A stretch of DNA of 64,000 nucleotides, taken from DASVFB01 sp963815965. Its GTDB lineage: Bacteria; Actinomycetota; Thermoleophilia; Gaiellales; Gaiellaceae. The translations under genes were made by a program, and so were the position numbers. Below, one piece after another: positions 16,705-25,684 of the stretch. Positions within the stretch are counted from its first letter, which is position 1; every line of letters begins with the position of its first letter. The stretch lies in assembly GCA_963815965.1 (NCBI GenBank), contig CAWFIT010000015.1:1-64000 (forward strand). Direction: 5' to 3'. The notes under the pieces are model-generated. The model searched no databases and was not told the origin of the DNA. It saw only the letters and a program-made list of their open reading frames with translations.

Positions 16705-19700
16705 GTGGACATGGCCCATAGGGCCGAATCGCTCGTTCGCAAGACGGTCACCGTCTTGTTCTGCGACGTCACGGGCTTCACGAGCCTCGGCGAACGCATG
16801 GACCCCGAGACGATGCGGCGAGTGATGATCCGCTACTTCGACGAGGTGCGTACCGTGCTGGAGCGGCACGGCGGCACGGTCGAGAAGTTCATCGGCGACG
16901 CCGTGATGGCCGTGTTCGGCGTCCCCGTCGTCCACGAGGACGACGCGCTCCGGGCCGTCCGCGCCGCGGACGAGATGCGGCGCGCGCTGGCGAAGCTGAA
17001 CGTCGAGCTCGACGAGCGTTTCGGCGTCCGGCTCGAGGAGCGAATCGGGATCAACACGGGCGAGGTCGTGGTCGGCGACCCGACCACCGAGCAGACGATC
17101 GCCACCGGAGACGCCGTCAACGTCGCAGCGCGCCTCCAGCAGGCGGCGCAACCCGGCGAGATCCTCCTCGGCCGGGAGACGCAGCGCCTCGTTGCCGACC
17201 GCGTCCGCGCCGGCCCGCTCGAGTCGTTCTCACTGAAAGGCAAGAGCGAGCCGGTCAGCAGCTGGCGCCTCGACGAGGTACGCGCGGGCGCTGAGCGGAT
17301 CTTCCGGCGTCTCGACTCGCCGCTCGTTGGCCGCGCGACCGAGCGCGACCTCCTGCACGCCGCCTATCGCACCGCGCTGGAGGAGCAGTCGTGCCGCCTC
17401 GTGACGGTTTTTGGCGCCGCCGGCGTCGGCAAGACGCGACTTGCGCAAGAGGTGGCGGCCCGTTCGTTCGGCGCAACGGTCGCGCAGGGTCGCTGCCTCT
17501 CCTACGGCGAGGGGATCACGTTCTTCCCCGTGACCGAGATCGTGCGGAGCCTCACCGGCCTCGCTGCAGACGACGACGAGAAGGTCGTCCAGGCACGCAT
17601 CGCACAGCTCCTGCCTCCGGGCGACGAGTCCGCGCTCGCGACCGAGCGGCTCGTCGGGATGCTCAGCGCCGACACGGACGTGCGCGCCGAGGAAGTGTTC
17701 TGGGCGGTGCGGAAGCTCCTCGAGGCGGTCGCGCGCTCGCGGCCCCTCGTCCTCGTGCTCGAGGATCTGCACTGGGCCGAGCCGACGCTGCTCGACCTCG
17801 TCGAGTACCTCGTCGGCTGGAGCCGCGGCGCGCCGATACTCGTGCTCGCGCTCGCGCGTCCCGACCTGCTCGAGGTGCGCCCCGGCTGGCCCGGCGAGCA
17901 TCTCTTCCTCGAGCCTCTCGGCGCAGACGAGTTGCACGCGTTGCTCGGGAACCTGCTCGGCACCGCAGAGCTGGACGTGGAGATCGCCCGCCGCATCGAG
18001 CACGCCGCCGAGGGAAACCCGCTCTTCGTCGAGGAGCTCGTGCGGATGCTCGTCGACGACGGCGCCCTCGTCCTCGACGACGGACGCTGGGTCGCACGAG
18101 ATGTCGGCGAGCTGCCGATCCCGCCGTCGATCAATGCGCTGCTGGCCGCGCGGCTCGACGGCCTCGATCCCGAGGAGCAGACGGTGCTGCAGTCGGCATC
18201 CGTGATCGGGAAGCAGTTCTGGTGGAGCGCGGTCGCCGAGCTCGCGCCCATAGAGCTGCGCAGCCGCGTCGGCTCGCACCTTCACGCGCTCGTCCGCAAA
18301 CGCCTGATCTTCCCCGCGGAGTCGACGAGCTTCGCGAACGAGGACTCGTTCCGCTTCGGGCACATCCTCGTCCGCGACGCCGCCTACGCGACGCTGCCGA
18401 AGGAGCGGCGCGCCGACCTGCACGAGGGCTTCGCCGACTGGCTCGATCGCAAGGGGACGTACGAGGAGTTCCGCGGCCACCACCTCGAGCGCGCGTACTC
18501 CGCGCGCGCAGAGCTCGGCCCGCCGAACGATGAGACTCGCGCGCTCGGCGAGCGCGCCGGCGCGCTCCTCGCCTCGGCCGGCCGGCGCGCCTTCGCGCGC
18601 GACGATCTTCCAGCGGCGCGAACGCTGCTCGACCGCGCAACAGGTCTCCTGTCCGACCCCTGCGTGCGAGCCGAGGCGCTGCTCGCGCTCGGTGTCGCCC
18701 TCCGCGAAACCGGTGACCTCACAAGGGTCGCCGACGTGTTCGCCGAAGCGCTCGAGCTCGCAGTCTCGCTCGGCGACGAGGGGCTGGCTGCGCTGGTGCG
18801 GATCGAACAGTCGTCCCTTCGCTCGATGACTGACACGGACGTCTCGGCGGCTGAGCTCGTTCAGGTCGCAGAACGGGCGATCGAGGTTTTCGAAACGGCC
18901 GACGACGACCTCGGGCTCGCAAAGGCTCGGATCCACCTCGCAGAAGTGCATTGGATACGGGGCCGCTGTGAGGAGATGGAAAGCGTCCTCGAGCGAGCGC
19001 TTTGTCACGCGGAGGAGGCCAACGCAGAGCGAGAACTTCGCTGGGTTCTCCGGGCCTTGATGCGCGCGGCGCTACTCGGCCCCCGGCGCGTCGAGGACGC
19101 GATCCTCCGCTGCCGCGAGCTGCAGGAACGCGCGCGCGATGACGCGGTGCTCTCCGCACAGGGCGATTCGATGCTCGCCGTGCTCGAGGCGATGCGCGGC
19201 GACGCGGACGAGGCGCGGCGGCTCTACGGCCGCAGCAAAGCCACGCTCGAGGAGGCCGGAATGAAGATGATGCTCGCGCGCCTGCAGATGTACGCCGGCA
19301 TGGCCGAGCTGGTGTCGGGCGATCCCGCGGCGGCAGAACGCGAGCTGAAGCTCGGCTACGGCATGCTCGACGAGATGGGCGCTCAGGATCAGCTGTCGAC
19401 GACGGCGGCTTACCTCGCGCGGGCCCTCGCGCTGCAGCAGCGCTTCGACGAAGCCGACCTCGTGACGCGCGTGAGCGAGACGGCCGCATCCGAAGACGAC
19501 CTCGCCACGCAGGTGATCTTCCGCGGCGCGAGGGCGCGCGTACTTGCTCGCCGCGACGACGACGCTGCCGTGCGGCTCGTGTGCAACGCGGTGGAGCTGT
19601 CGCGCGAGACGGACCTGCTCGGAATCCAGGGCGACGCTCTGATCGACCTCGCCGACGTCCGCACAGTCCTGGGGCAGCCGAAGGAGGCCGCCTCAGCGCT

Positions 19701-19800
19701 CGCGCGCGCGGCGGCGCTCTACGAGCTGAAGGGCAACGTCGTCTCCGAGGCGAGCGCGCGTGCTGGCGCAGGCGAGCTCGCCGGCGCCTGGCCCGTTTGA
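16705..19800 (+). CDS. Class III adenylate cyclase fused to AAA ATPase and TPR-like repeats
   Basis: 1031 residues. Residues about 13-185 form a class III nucleotide cyclase: metal Asp pair in LFCDVTGFTSLGER and IGDAVMAVFGVP, substrate Lys in EKFIGDA, and the GDAVNVAARLQQ block with transition-state Asn and Arg. The Lys plus Asp pair fits ATP rather than GTP. Next is a STAND-type ATPase: P-loop VFGAAGVGKTRLAQEV (about 236), LVLVLEDLHWAEPTLLDL, then EGNPLFVEELVRML. Residues from about 600 are helical repeats (LLALGVALRETGDLTRVADV). Such fusions are multidomain signal integrators of unknown input. It lies 61 bases upstream of the peptide-maturation pair and may share its transcript. Start GTG 16705 or ATG 16711. 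Confidence 0.9.
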   Translation: MDMAHRAESLVRKTVTVLFCDVTGFTSLGERMDPETMRRVMIRYFDEVRTVLERHGGTVEKFIGDAVMAVFGVPVVHEDDALRAVRAADEMRRALAKLNVELDERFGVRLEERIGINTGEVVVGDPTTEQTIATGDAVNVAARLQQAAQPGEILLGRETQRLVADRVRAGPLESFSLKGKSEPVSSWRLDEVRAGAERIFRRLDSPLVGRATERDLLHAAYRTALEEQSCRLVTVFGAAGVGKTRLAQEVAARSFGATVAQGRCLSYGEGITFFPVTEIVRSLTGLAADDDEKVVQARIAQLLPPGDESALATERLVGMLSADTDVRAEEVFWAVRKLLEAVARSRPLVLVLEDLHWAEPTLLDLVEYLVGWSRGAPILVLALARPDLLEVRPGWPGEHLFLEPLGADELHALLGNLLGTAELDVEIARRIEHAAEGNPLFVEELVRMLVDDGALVLDDGRWVARDVGELPIPPSINALLAARLDGLDPEEQTVLQSASVIGKQFWWSAVAELAPIELRSRVGSHLHALVRKRLIFPAESTSFANEDSFRFGHILVRDAAYATLPKERRADLHEGFADWLDRKGTYEEFRGHHLERAYSARAELGPPNDETRALGERAGALLASAGRRAFARDDLPAARTLLDRATGLLSDPCVRAEALLALGVALRETGDLTRVADVFAEALELAVSLGDEGLAALVRIEQSSLRSMTDTDVSAAELVQVAERAIEVFETADDDLGLAKARIHLAEVHWIRGRCEEMESVLERALCHAEEANAERELRWVLRALMRAALLGPRRVEDAILRCRELQERARDDAVLSAQGDSMLAVLEAMRGDADEARRLYGRSKATLEEAGMKMMLARLQMYAGMAELVSGDPAAAERELKLGYGMLDEMGAQDQLSTTAAYLARALALQQRFDEADLVTRVSETAASEDDLATQVIFRGARARVLARRDDDAAVRLVCNAVELSRETDLLGIQGDALIDLADVRTVLGQPKEAASALARAAALYELKGNVVSEASARAGAGELAGAWPV

Positions 19801-19861
19801 CCGCGGCTCGCGCGAGGTCCAGACTCCATCGCGCGCGCCACCTCGACGAAAGGAGATCGAC

Positions 19862-20209
19862 ATGGGAAGTCAGGAGCCGCGGTGGCTCCACATCGGCGTC
19901 GACGACGACCAGGCGATCAAGCTCCTCGAGCAGCTCGCGAAGGACGCGAAGCTCCGCAGCAAACTCGAGGAGAACCCGCGCCGGGTCCTGTTCCGAAAAT
20001 TCCGGATCGACTTTCCGGGAGCGCCGGATAAGCTCAAGCTGCCGCCCGCCGAAACGATCGCCGCCTACGCCCACGCACTGAGGCAGGACCAGCCTTTCGG
20101 CCACGACTTCACCCTCCCGCACGGCATCGCGTTGATGTGGGTCGCGCATGGCAACGGGGCGCCTCCGCCTCCGCCACCGCCTGACGACGATCCGGACTCA
20201 GGCGACTGA
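19862..20209 (+). CDS. Candidate ribosomally made peptide precursor with Pro/Asp tail
   Basis: 115 residues, ATG preceded by AAAGGAG. The first about 70 residues are leader-like (IKLLEQLAKDAKLRSKLEEN, RRVLFRKFRIDFPG, then LKLPPAETIAAYAHALR), resembling nitrile-hydratase-like/NHLP leaders used for peptide modification. The end differs completely: GHDFTLPHGIALMWVAHGNG, seven prolines, then DDDPDSGD. No Cys occurs anywhere; Ser and Thr are rare in the tail. The next gene, ten bases downstream, is a SagB-type dehydrogenase. This matches my recollection of TIGRFAM pairs described as putative modified peptide plus peptide maturation dehydrogenase. No protease, exporter or cyclodehydratase is adjacent. 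Confidence 0.7.
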   Translation: MGSQEPRWLHIGVDDDQAIKLLEQLAKDAKLRSKLEENPRRVLFRKFRIDFPGAPDKLKLPPAETIAAYAHALRQDQPFGHDFTLPHGIALMWVAHGNGAPPPPPPPDDDPDSGD

Positions 20210-20219
20210 AGCGAATCGC

Positions 20220-21383
20220 GTGCCGCGCGTTCGCCGCAGGGCGTGGCTCCTGTTCTTCTGCCACGACGGCACGACGCTGGACATCGAACAGCTGCTCAGC
20301 GGGACGCTCGCAAGCGCTCCGCTGAGCCGGCTGTACGCCGTCTCTCCGACGAGCGGCACGGAGCGGCCAATCACGCGAGGCGAGCTCGACGTGTTGCTGG
20401 CGGTTTCGTCCATCGAGTGGGCGGACACCGACGAATTCGACTCGGAAGTCGTGGGCGCGCTTGTCGAGAGCGATCTGCTCGTGACGGACGAGCGGGAAGA
20501 CTTCGACGAGCGACTGCGCGACAGCGGCTGGAACCTGTACGCGGCCGTGTACCACTTCCTCACGCGGTGGCGCGGCAAGGACGTCCGCGACGGCGAAGGC
20601 GACGTGGTGCCAACGAACGAGGAGGGCATCCGCGAGTTCCTCCAGCTCCGCGGCTCTCCACCGCCTGCGTTCCGCAAGGCGGACGCACCGACAGCGGTCG
20701 TCGACCTGCCCCTTCTTGAACCTGACGGTCGGCTGTACTCCGCGCTCGCCGAGCGGCGAACGACACGCGCCTTCGACCAGTCACAGCCTCTGTCCCTCAG
20801 TGAGCTCGGCCTTGTTCTTCACCAGGTGTTCGGATGCCACGGATCCGCAAGCGCAGCCGGCAAGGAGATCGTCACGCTGAAACGCACGAGCCCATCGGCA
20901 GGAGGGATGCATCCGATCGAGGCGTTTCCCGTGCTCGCTAACGTCGCCGATGTCGATCCGGGGATCTACCACTACGACGCCGAGCGCCACGCACTCGAGC
21001 TGCTCGAGCCGCTCGAGCGCACCGCTGCGACCTCTCTCGCCACGCAGTTCGTCTGCGGGCAGACGTACTTCGGCTCGGCGCATGCCGTCTTTCTGCTCGC
21101 CGCGAGATTCGTCAGGAGCAACTGGAAGTACGCGCGCCACCAGAAGGCGTACGCGTCCGTGCTGCTCGACGCAGGGCATCTGAGCCAGACGCTCTACCTC
21201 GTCGCAACCGATCGCGGGCTCGGCGCATTCGTCACCGGCGTGATCAACAACGCCGAGATCGACGAGCGGCTCGGGCTTGACGGGATCGACGAGGGCGTCG
21301 TCGCGGCGTGCGGCCTGGGGGTTCCGGGCGGTCGGTCGCCGTTCGACCCCGTCTTCGAGCCGTATTCGCCGAACCGCGCCTGA
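20220..21383 (+). CDS. SagB/ThcOx-type FMN-dependent dehydrogenase for peptide maturation
   Basis: 387 residues from GTG 20220. The N-terminal 150 residues form a specific domain (VPRVRRRAWLLFFCHDGTTL; GWNLYAAVYHFLTRWRGKDV). A nitroreductase fold then begins near 165: YSALAERRTTRAFDQSQPL (FMN phosphate Arg), TLKRTSPSAGGMHPIEAFPV (the SagB SAGGxHP signature), LLDAGHLSQTLYLVATDRGL and CGLGVPGG. SagB enzymes oxidise azolines to azoles in peptide natural products, but no azoline-forming partner is present here, so the chemistry may differ. Its stop abuts the convergent ftsY stop (TGATCA). Confidence 0.85.
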   Translation: MPRVRRRAWLLFFCHDGTTLDIEQLLSGTLASAPLSRLYAVSPTSGTERPITRGELDVLLAVSSIEWADTDEFDSEVVGALVESDLLVTDEREDFDERLRDSGWNLYAAVYHFLTRWRGKDVRDGEGDVVPTNEEGIREFLQLRGSPPPAFRKADAPTAVVDLPLLEPDGRLYSALAERRTTRAFDQSQPLSLSELGLVLHQVFGCHGSASAAGKEIVTLKRTSPSAGGMHPIEAFPVLANVADVDPGIYHYDAERHALELLEPLERTAATSLATQFVCGQTYFGSAHAVFLLAARFVRSNWKYARHQKAYASVLLDAGHLSQTLYLVATDRGLGAFVTGVINNAEIDERLGLDGIDEGVVAACGLGVPGGRSPFDPVFEPYSPNRA

Positions 21384-22335
21384 TCAGCCGCCGACGAGTG
21401 CGCGGGCAAAGTCCTGCGCGTCGAACGGCCGCAGGTCTTCGAGCGCCTCGCCGACGCCGATCAGTTTCACGGGCAGTCCGAGCTCGTAGACGATCGGGAT
21501 CGCGACGCCGCCCTTGGCGCTGCCGTCGAGCTTCGTCAGCGCGACGCCGGTGACGTCCACCGCTTCCTTGAAGAGGCGCGCCTGCTGCACCGCGTTCTGG
21601 CCGGTCGTCGCATCGACGACGAGCAGCGTCTCGTGCGGCGCGCCCTCGGCACGCGACGTGATCACGCGGCGCACCTTCGCCAGCTCGTCCATGAGGTTCG
21701 TCTGTGTGTGGAGGCGCCCTGCGGTGTCGACGACGACGACGTCGCGTCCGTCTCGGCGTGCGCGTTCGATCGCGTCGTAAGCCACGGCGGCTGGGTCGCC
21801 GCCGCGCTCGCCCTCGACGAACTCGGCGCCGGCGCGTTCGGCCCAGATGCCGAGCTGCTCCTCCGCGGCGGCGCGGAACGTGTCGGCCGCCGCGACGACC
21901 ACGGAGTGCCCGTGCTCGCGCAGCCTGTACGCGAGCTTGCCGATCGTCGTCGTCTTCCCGGTGCCGTTGACGCCTACGACGAGCACGACGCTCGGCTCGC
22001 CGGCAAGCTCGATCCGCGGCGGCTCGCCGAAGAGCTCCGCGACTTCCGCAGCGAGCGCCTCGTTCAGGTCGCCGACGTCGCCGCGTGCCTCGAGCCGGCG
22101 AACGAGCTCTGCAGTCGCGGGCACGCCCACGTCGCCGGCGATCAGCGCCTCCTCGAGCCGCTCCCAGGACGTCGGTGTCACCGGGATCGAACGCCGCGGC
22201 GGCGAGCTCCTCGGTGAGCGCGCGCCGGCTCCGTCCGAGGGAGTCCCGCAGGCGCGAGAAAAGCCCGGAGCGCTGCTCCTCGCTCTCCGCGTCGGGACGC
22301 CCGTCGCCGAGCAGCTCTCCCCAGGTGCGTGCCAC
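21384..22335 (-). CDS. ftsY: Signal recognition particle receptor FtsY, one frameshift
   Basis: GTG 22335 opens a short A-region/N domain (LFSRLRDSLGRSRRALTEEL). Near 22175-22185 the frame moves one base and continues SWERLEEALIAGDVGVPATA, then the G domain: VGVNGTGKTTTIGKLAYRL, AADTFRAAAEEQL, VVDTAGRLHTQTNLMDELAK, ALTKLDGSAKGGVAIP and FDAQDFARALVG. Total length is a multiple of three plus one, so one extra base. FtsY is indispensable, hence a sequence error is the best explanation. No acidic membrane-targeting domain is present, as in many actinobacterial relatives with short A regions. Confidence 0.92.
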
Positions 22336-22392
22336 GGGGCGGAACGTTAGCCGTGCTTGGTAGGAGTGCCGTCGCGGAATAGGCTTGGAGCA

Positions 22393-22701
22393 ATGACCGC
22401 TTGCCGGGAATGCGGCAGCACGGTCGCGGACACGTTTCGCTTCTGTCCGTGGTGTGCCGCGCCGCAGCGGCGCAAGCTCGTCGAGTTCTTCCGGCCGCAT
22501 CCGCGTGATGCGGACAAGGCGTTACGGGTCTCGCGCTATTTGACCGAGGATCCGCACGTCCGCTTCAGCGTGTGGGATGAAAGCGGCGTCGCAACCGCGG
22601 CGATCTCGCTCGACGAGGGAGAGGCGCAGCGGCTTGCGCGGTTCCTCGAGCGTCCGGTCGCGCGTTCGCTGCGGGACAAGCTGGCGGCGCTCGTCCGCTA
22701 A
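22393..22701 (+). CDS. Small zinc-ribbon protein (102 aa)
   Basis: Begins MTACRECGSTVADTFRFCPW followed by CAAPQ: a CxxC...CxxC zinc ribbon in the first 25 residues. The rest is an alpha/beta segment (VEFFRPHPRDADKALRVSRY; HVRFSVWDESGVATAAISLD) ending in LRDKLAALVR. Function unknown; possibly nucleic-acid or protein binding. It diverges from ftsY (57 bases between starts) and converges on smc. GGAG lies six bases before the ATG. Confidence 0.7.
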   Translation: MTACRECGSTVADTFRFCPWCAAPQRRKLVEFFRPHPRDADKALRVSRYLTEDPHVRFSVWDESGVATAAISLDEGEAQRLARFLERPVARSLRDKLAALVR

Positions 22702-22710
22702 GAAAACGAG

Positions 22711-22864
22711 TGTCCTGGCCGGACATGGCCCGAGTCCTGGACTCGAGTGATGTCCGACCGAGCGATGAGCGCGCCTGACCTGACGAGCCCCCGCCGCCGG
22801 TGACATCGATGGGGAGTCCCGGCGAGACGTGGCCATAGTCCTGGACGCGGGTCACGTCCGGTTG
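22711..22864. repeat. Pair of related 39-bp palindromic repeats between convergent genes
   Basis: Units at 22722-22760 and 22826-22864 share the pattern GACrTGGCC...AGTCCTGGAC...TCCG and each folds on itself: GGACAT/ATGTCC and CGAGT/ACTCG in the first, GACGTG/CACGTC in the second. They fill the space between the convergent zinc-ribbon and smc genes. No T-run follows, so they are more like a dispersed palindromic repeat than a normal terminator. Confidence 0.55.
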
Positions 22865-22890
22865 AGCCAACACGTCGCTGTTCGAGCGGA

Positions 22891-25401
22891 TCAGGAGGCG
22901 AGTGCCGCGGCGTCCTCGCGGGGGAGTCGCCGCGAGACGATCTGCGAGACGCCGTCTTCGCCCATCGTGACGCCGTAGAGGACATCTGCCGCCTCCATCG
23001 TGCGCTTCTGATGCGTGACGACGATGAATTGCGCGCGATCGGCGTAGCGTCGGAGCAGCTCGACAAAGCGGCCGATGTTCGTGTCGTCGAGCGCCGCCTC
23101 GACCTCGTCGAGGAGGTAGAACGGGCACGGCCTCGCGAGGAAGAGCGCGAACAGGAAGGCGATCGCGCCGAGTGACTTCTCGCCGCCTGAGAGCAGCGAG
23201 AGCCGCGTGACGCGTTTGCCGGCCGGGCGCAGTTCGATCTCGACGCCGGGCTCCTGATCCTCGTCCTCCGGATCGGGCTCGGTCAAGCACAGCCGTCCCT
23301 CGCCGCCGGGGAAGAGGGTCGCGGCGACCTCCGTGAAGTTCGCCTGCACCGACGCGAACGTCTCCTCGAAGCGCCGCTCAACGGTCTCGATGAGGTCGCG
23401 CCTCAGCTTCTCGAGCTCCTCGAGGGAGGCTTCGAGATCCGCGCGCTGCGTCGACAGCTCGGTCAGCCGCTCCTTCTCGGCCTCGTACTCCTCCTTCGCG
23501 AGCGGATTCACACGACCGAGCGCTTCGCGCCGCCGCTCGAGCCGCTCGAGCTTCACGCCGAGCTCTTCGCGGTCGTCGCCCTCTGCAGGCTCCGCGCCTG
23601 CCTGCTCGAGCCGGCGTCGAGCCTCGTCGGCCTCCGCCCCGAGCCTCGCGAGCTCGACGTCGATCGTGCTCGCGCGCTGGCCGTGCTCGGACTGCTCGCG
23701 TCGCAGCTCGGCCTCACCGGCGCCGAGCCGGCGAAGCTCGGCCGCCAGCTCACCCGACTTCGCGCCGCCGACGTCGGCCCGGGCGCGGAGCGGCGCTTCG
23801 AACCGGCTCGCGTCGACATCGAGACAAGAGCACAGGCGCTCTGCGACCGCCACCAGGCGGGCGATCCGTGGATCCGGCTCTGCCGAATATGCGTCGGCCG
23901 GGATCGGCGCCTGCGCGCGGGCGCGGAGCTCGTCGAGCTCGGCGGCAAGCGCGCGCCGGCGGGCCTCGAGCTCCAGCAGAACGGCCTCCGCCGTCTCGCC
24001 CGAGAACCAGAGCTCGCCGCGCTGCGGGTCGTAGCCGAATCCCTCCGGTGTCACCGCCGGAACGCTGGACGAGAGCAGCTGCTCCTTCGGCACGACGGGC
24101 AACTCGGGCTCCCGTGCCTCGACGAGAACAGTGAGCGAGCCGAGACCCGCGGCCCGGGCGCGTTCGAGCAACGCGAACGCCGAACGCACGTCATCTGCGA
24201 CGAGCGCGGATGCACGTTGGCGCAGCGCCGCCGCGACCGCACGCTCCATCCCCGGCTCGACGTCGAGGAGCGACAGGGCAAGCCGTTCGCCTTGCTCGGC
24301 GAGGGCCCGCGCCGCCGGCGGCAAGCCCTCGCGCTCCGCGAGCGACCGCTCGAGCGCTGTGAGCCGCTCCTCGAGGAGACGGACGCGCTCGGCCAGCGCC
24401 TCCCGCTCGGCGCGCACACGCTCGTCGAGGACGCGGCGCGGTCGCTCGAGATCGGCGCGGAGTCGCGCGAGCAACCCATCGGCGGCTTCGCGACGCAGCG
24501 CCACTCGCTCGCGAGCACTGCGCAACCGGTAGAGCGCCGCGGTCGCCTCCTCTCGCTTGCCCGCGGCATCCGCGAGCTCGTCTTCGACGCGGTTCCGCTC
24601 TTCGAGCAGCGCCTCGAGCTTCGTCTCAACGTCGCGGCGTGCGAGCGCGACCGCCTGACCACGCTCGTCCGCCTCCGCGCGCCGCTCGTCGAGCGCGGCG
24701 AGGTCGAGCTGCGCGATTCGCGCGCGGAGACGAGCGAGCTCGCCGATCAGCTTCTCGGCGCGCTCCGCCGCGGACGCCTGCAGCGCGAGCGGACGGAGCC
24801 GCTTGCGCACCTCCTCCTCGACGTCGCGCGCGCGCTCCGCCTGCGTTGCGACGCGGGCGAGCTTCAGCTCGGCCCGGTGGCGCCGCGCCTTGAACTTGCC
24901 GAGCCCCGCCGCCTCCTCCAGCAACACGCGGCGCTCCGACGCCTTCGAGCCGAGGATCTCCTCGACCTTGCCTTGGCCGATGATCGAGTGCATCCCGCCG
25001 CCGAGGCCGACGTCGGCGAGCAGCTCGACGAGGTCGAGCCGGCGGACGGGCGACTTGTTGACGATGTACTGGCCCTCTCCGCCCCGGTGGAGCCGCCGTG
25101 CGATGGACACCTCCGACCATTCGAACGGGCCGTCGCCGGCCTGGTTGTCGAACAGGAGCTCAACCTCGCAGTGATCGGCGCTCTTGCGGCTCTTCGAGCC
25201 CGCGAAGAGGACGTCGTCCGGCTTTTCGGCCCTCAGCTCATGCGGCGCGAGCGACCCCGCGGCCCAGACCATCGCGTCGGCCACGTTCGACTTGCCGGAG
25301 CCGTTCGGCCCGACGACGACCGCGACGCCCGGCTCGAGAGTGATCTCGACGGGGTCCGGAAACGACTTGAAGCCGCGCAGCTTGATCGCACGGAGGTGCA
25401 C
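22891..25401 (-). CDS. smc: Chromosome segregation ATPase SMC, short-armed
   Basis: 836 residues. N-terminal head KLRGFKSFPDPVEITL with Walker A VVGPNGSGKSNVADAMVW; hinge-like region around residues 350-440 (MERAVAAALRQRASALVADD; AAGLGSLTVLVEA); C-terminal head with signature LLSGGEKSLGAIAFLF and Walker B PFYLLDEVEAALDD plus the D-loop. SMC organises and segregates the chromosome as a dimer. Typical bacterial SMC is about 1150-1200 residues, so each coiled-coil arm here is much shorter although both heads and the frame are intact. Located between rnc and ftsY as usual. Confidence 0.92.
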   Translation of the reverse strand: MHLRAIKLRGFKSFPDPVEITLEPGVAVVVGPNGSGKSNVADAMVWAAGSLAPHELRAEKPDDVLFAGSKSRKSADHCEVELLFDNQAGDGPFEWSEVSIARRLHRGGEGQYIVNKSPVRRLDLVELLADVGLGGGMHSIIGQGKVEEILGSKASERRVLLEEAAGLGKFKARRHRAELKLARVATQAERARDVEEEVRKRLRPLALQASAAERAEKLIGELARLRARIAQLDLAALDERRAEADERGQAVALARRDVETKLEALLEERNRVEDELADAAGKREEATAALYRLRSARERVALRREAADGLLARLRADLERPRRVLDERVRAEREALAERVRLLEERLTALERSLAEREGLPPAARALAEQGERLALSLLDVEPGMERAVAAALRQRASALVADDVRSAFALLERARAAGLGSLTVLVEAREPELPVVPKEQLLSSSVPAVTPEGFGYDPQRGELWFSGETAEAVLLELEARRRALAAELDELRARAQAPIPADAYSAEPDPRIARLVAVAERLCSCLDVDASRFEAPLRARADVGGAKSGELAAELRRLGAGEAELRREQSEHGQRASTIDVELARLGAEADEARRRLEQAGAEPAEGDDREELGVKLERLERRREALGRVNPLAKEEYEAEKERLTELSTQRADLEASLEELEKLRRDLIETVERRFEETFASVQANFTEVAATLFPGGEGRLCLTEPDPEDEDQEPGVEIELRPAGKRVTRLSLLSGGEKSLGAIAFLFALFLARPCPFYLLDEVEAALDDTNIGRFVELLRRYADRAQFIVVTHQKRTMEAADVLYGVTMGEDGVSQIVSRRLPREDAAALAS

Positions 25402-25450
25402 GCGCCCCGGAGGCTAGCCGCCCGGACGGACAGCGGTGTACGCTGCGCCC

Positions 25451-25681
25451 GTGAACGAGGAAGTGGCCGTCGTGAGGGTCGTGGCCGACGAGACCGAGGC
25501 CGAGCTCGTTTGCGGTCTCTTGCGCTCGGCCGGGATCGAGTGCGGCTACCGCGACACGGAGGCAATCGACTCGCCGCTCGAGGACTTCACCGCGGCAGGG
25601 CAGCGCGAGATCCTCGTGCACCCGGCCGACCTCGAAGCCGCGCGAGAACTGCTCAGCGAAGCCGAGCGCTCGGCGTCCTGA
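25451..25681 (+). CDS. DUF2007-type putative signal-transducing protein (76 aa)
   Basis: MNEEVAVVRVVADETEAELV, then CGLLRSAGIECGYRDTEAID, then REILVHPADLEAARELL. This is the small alpha/beta ferredoxin-like fold of DUF2007, which shows two beta-alpha-beta halves and ends with the VxxxDxxxAxxLL motif. The molecular role is not established. It is divergent from smc with 49 bases between starts and converges on the SRPBCC gene three bases away. Confidence 0.78.
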   Translation: MNEEVAVVRVVADETEAELVCGLLRSAGIECGYRDTEAIDSPLEDFTAAGQREILVHPADLEAARELLSEAERSAS

Positions 25682-25684
25682 CGA

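Noticed and set aside
22565..23290. Reading frame over the smc 3' end and the palindromic repeats
   Set aside because: Composition is Arg-rich shadow sequence opposite or out of frame with smc; the apparent peptide repeats come from the palindromic DNA units.
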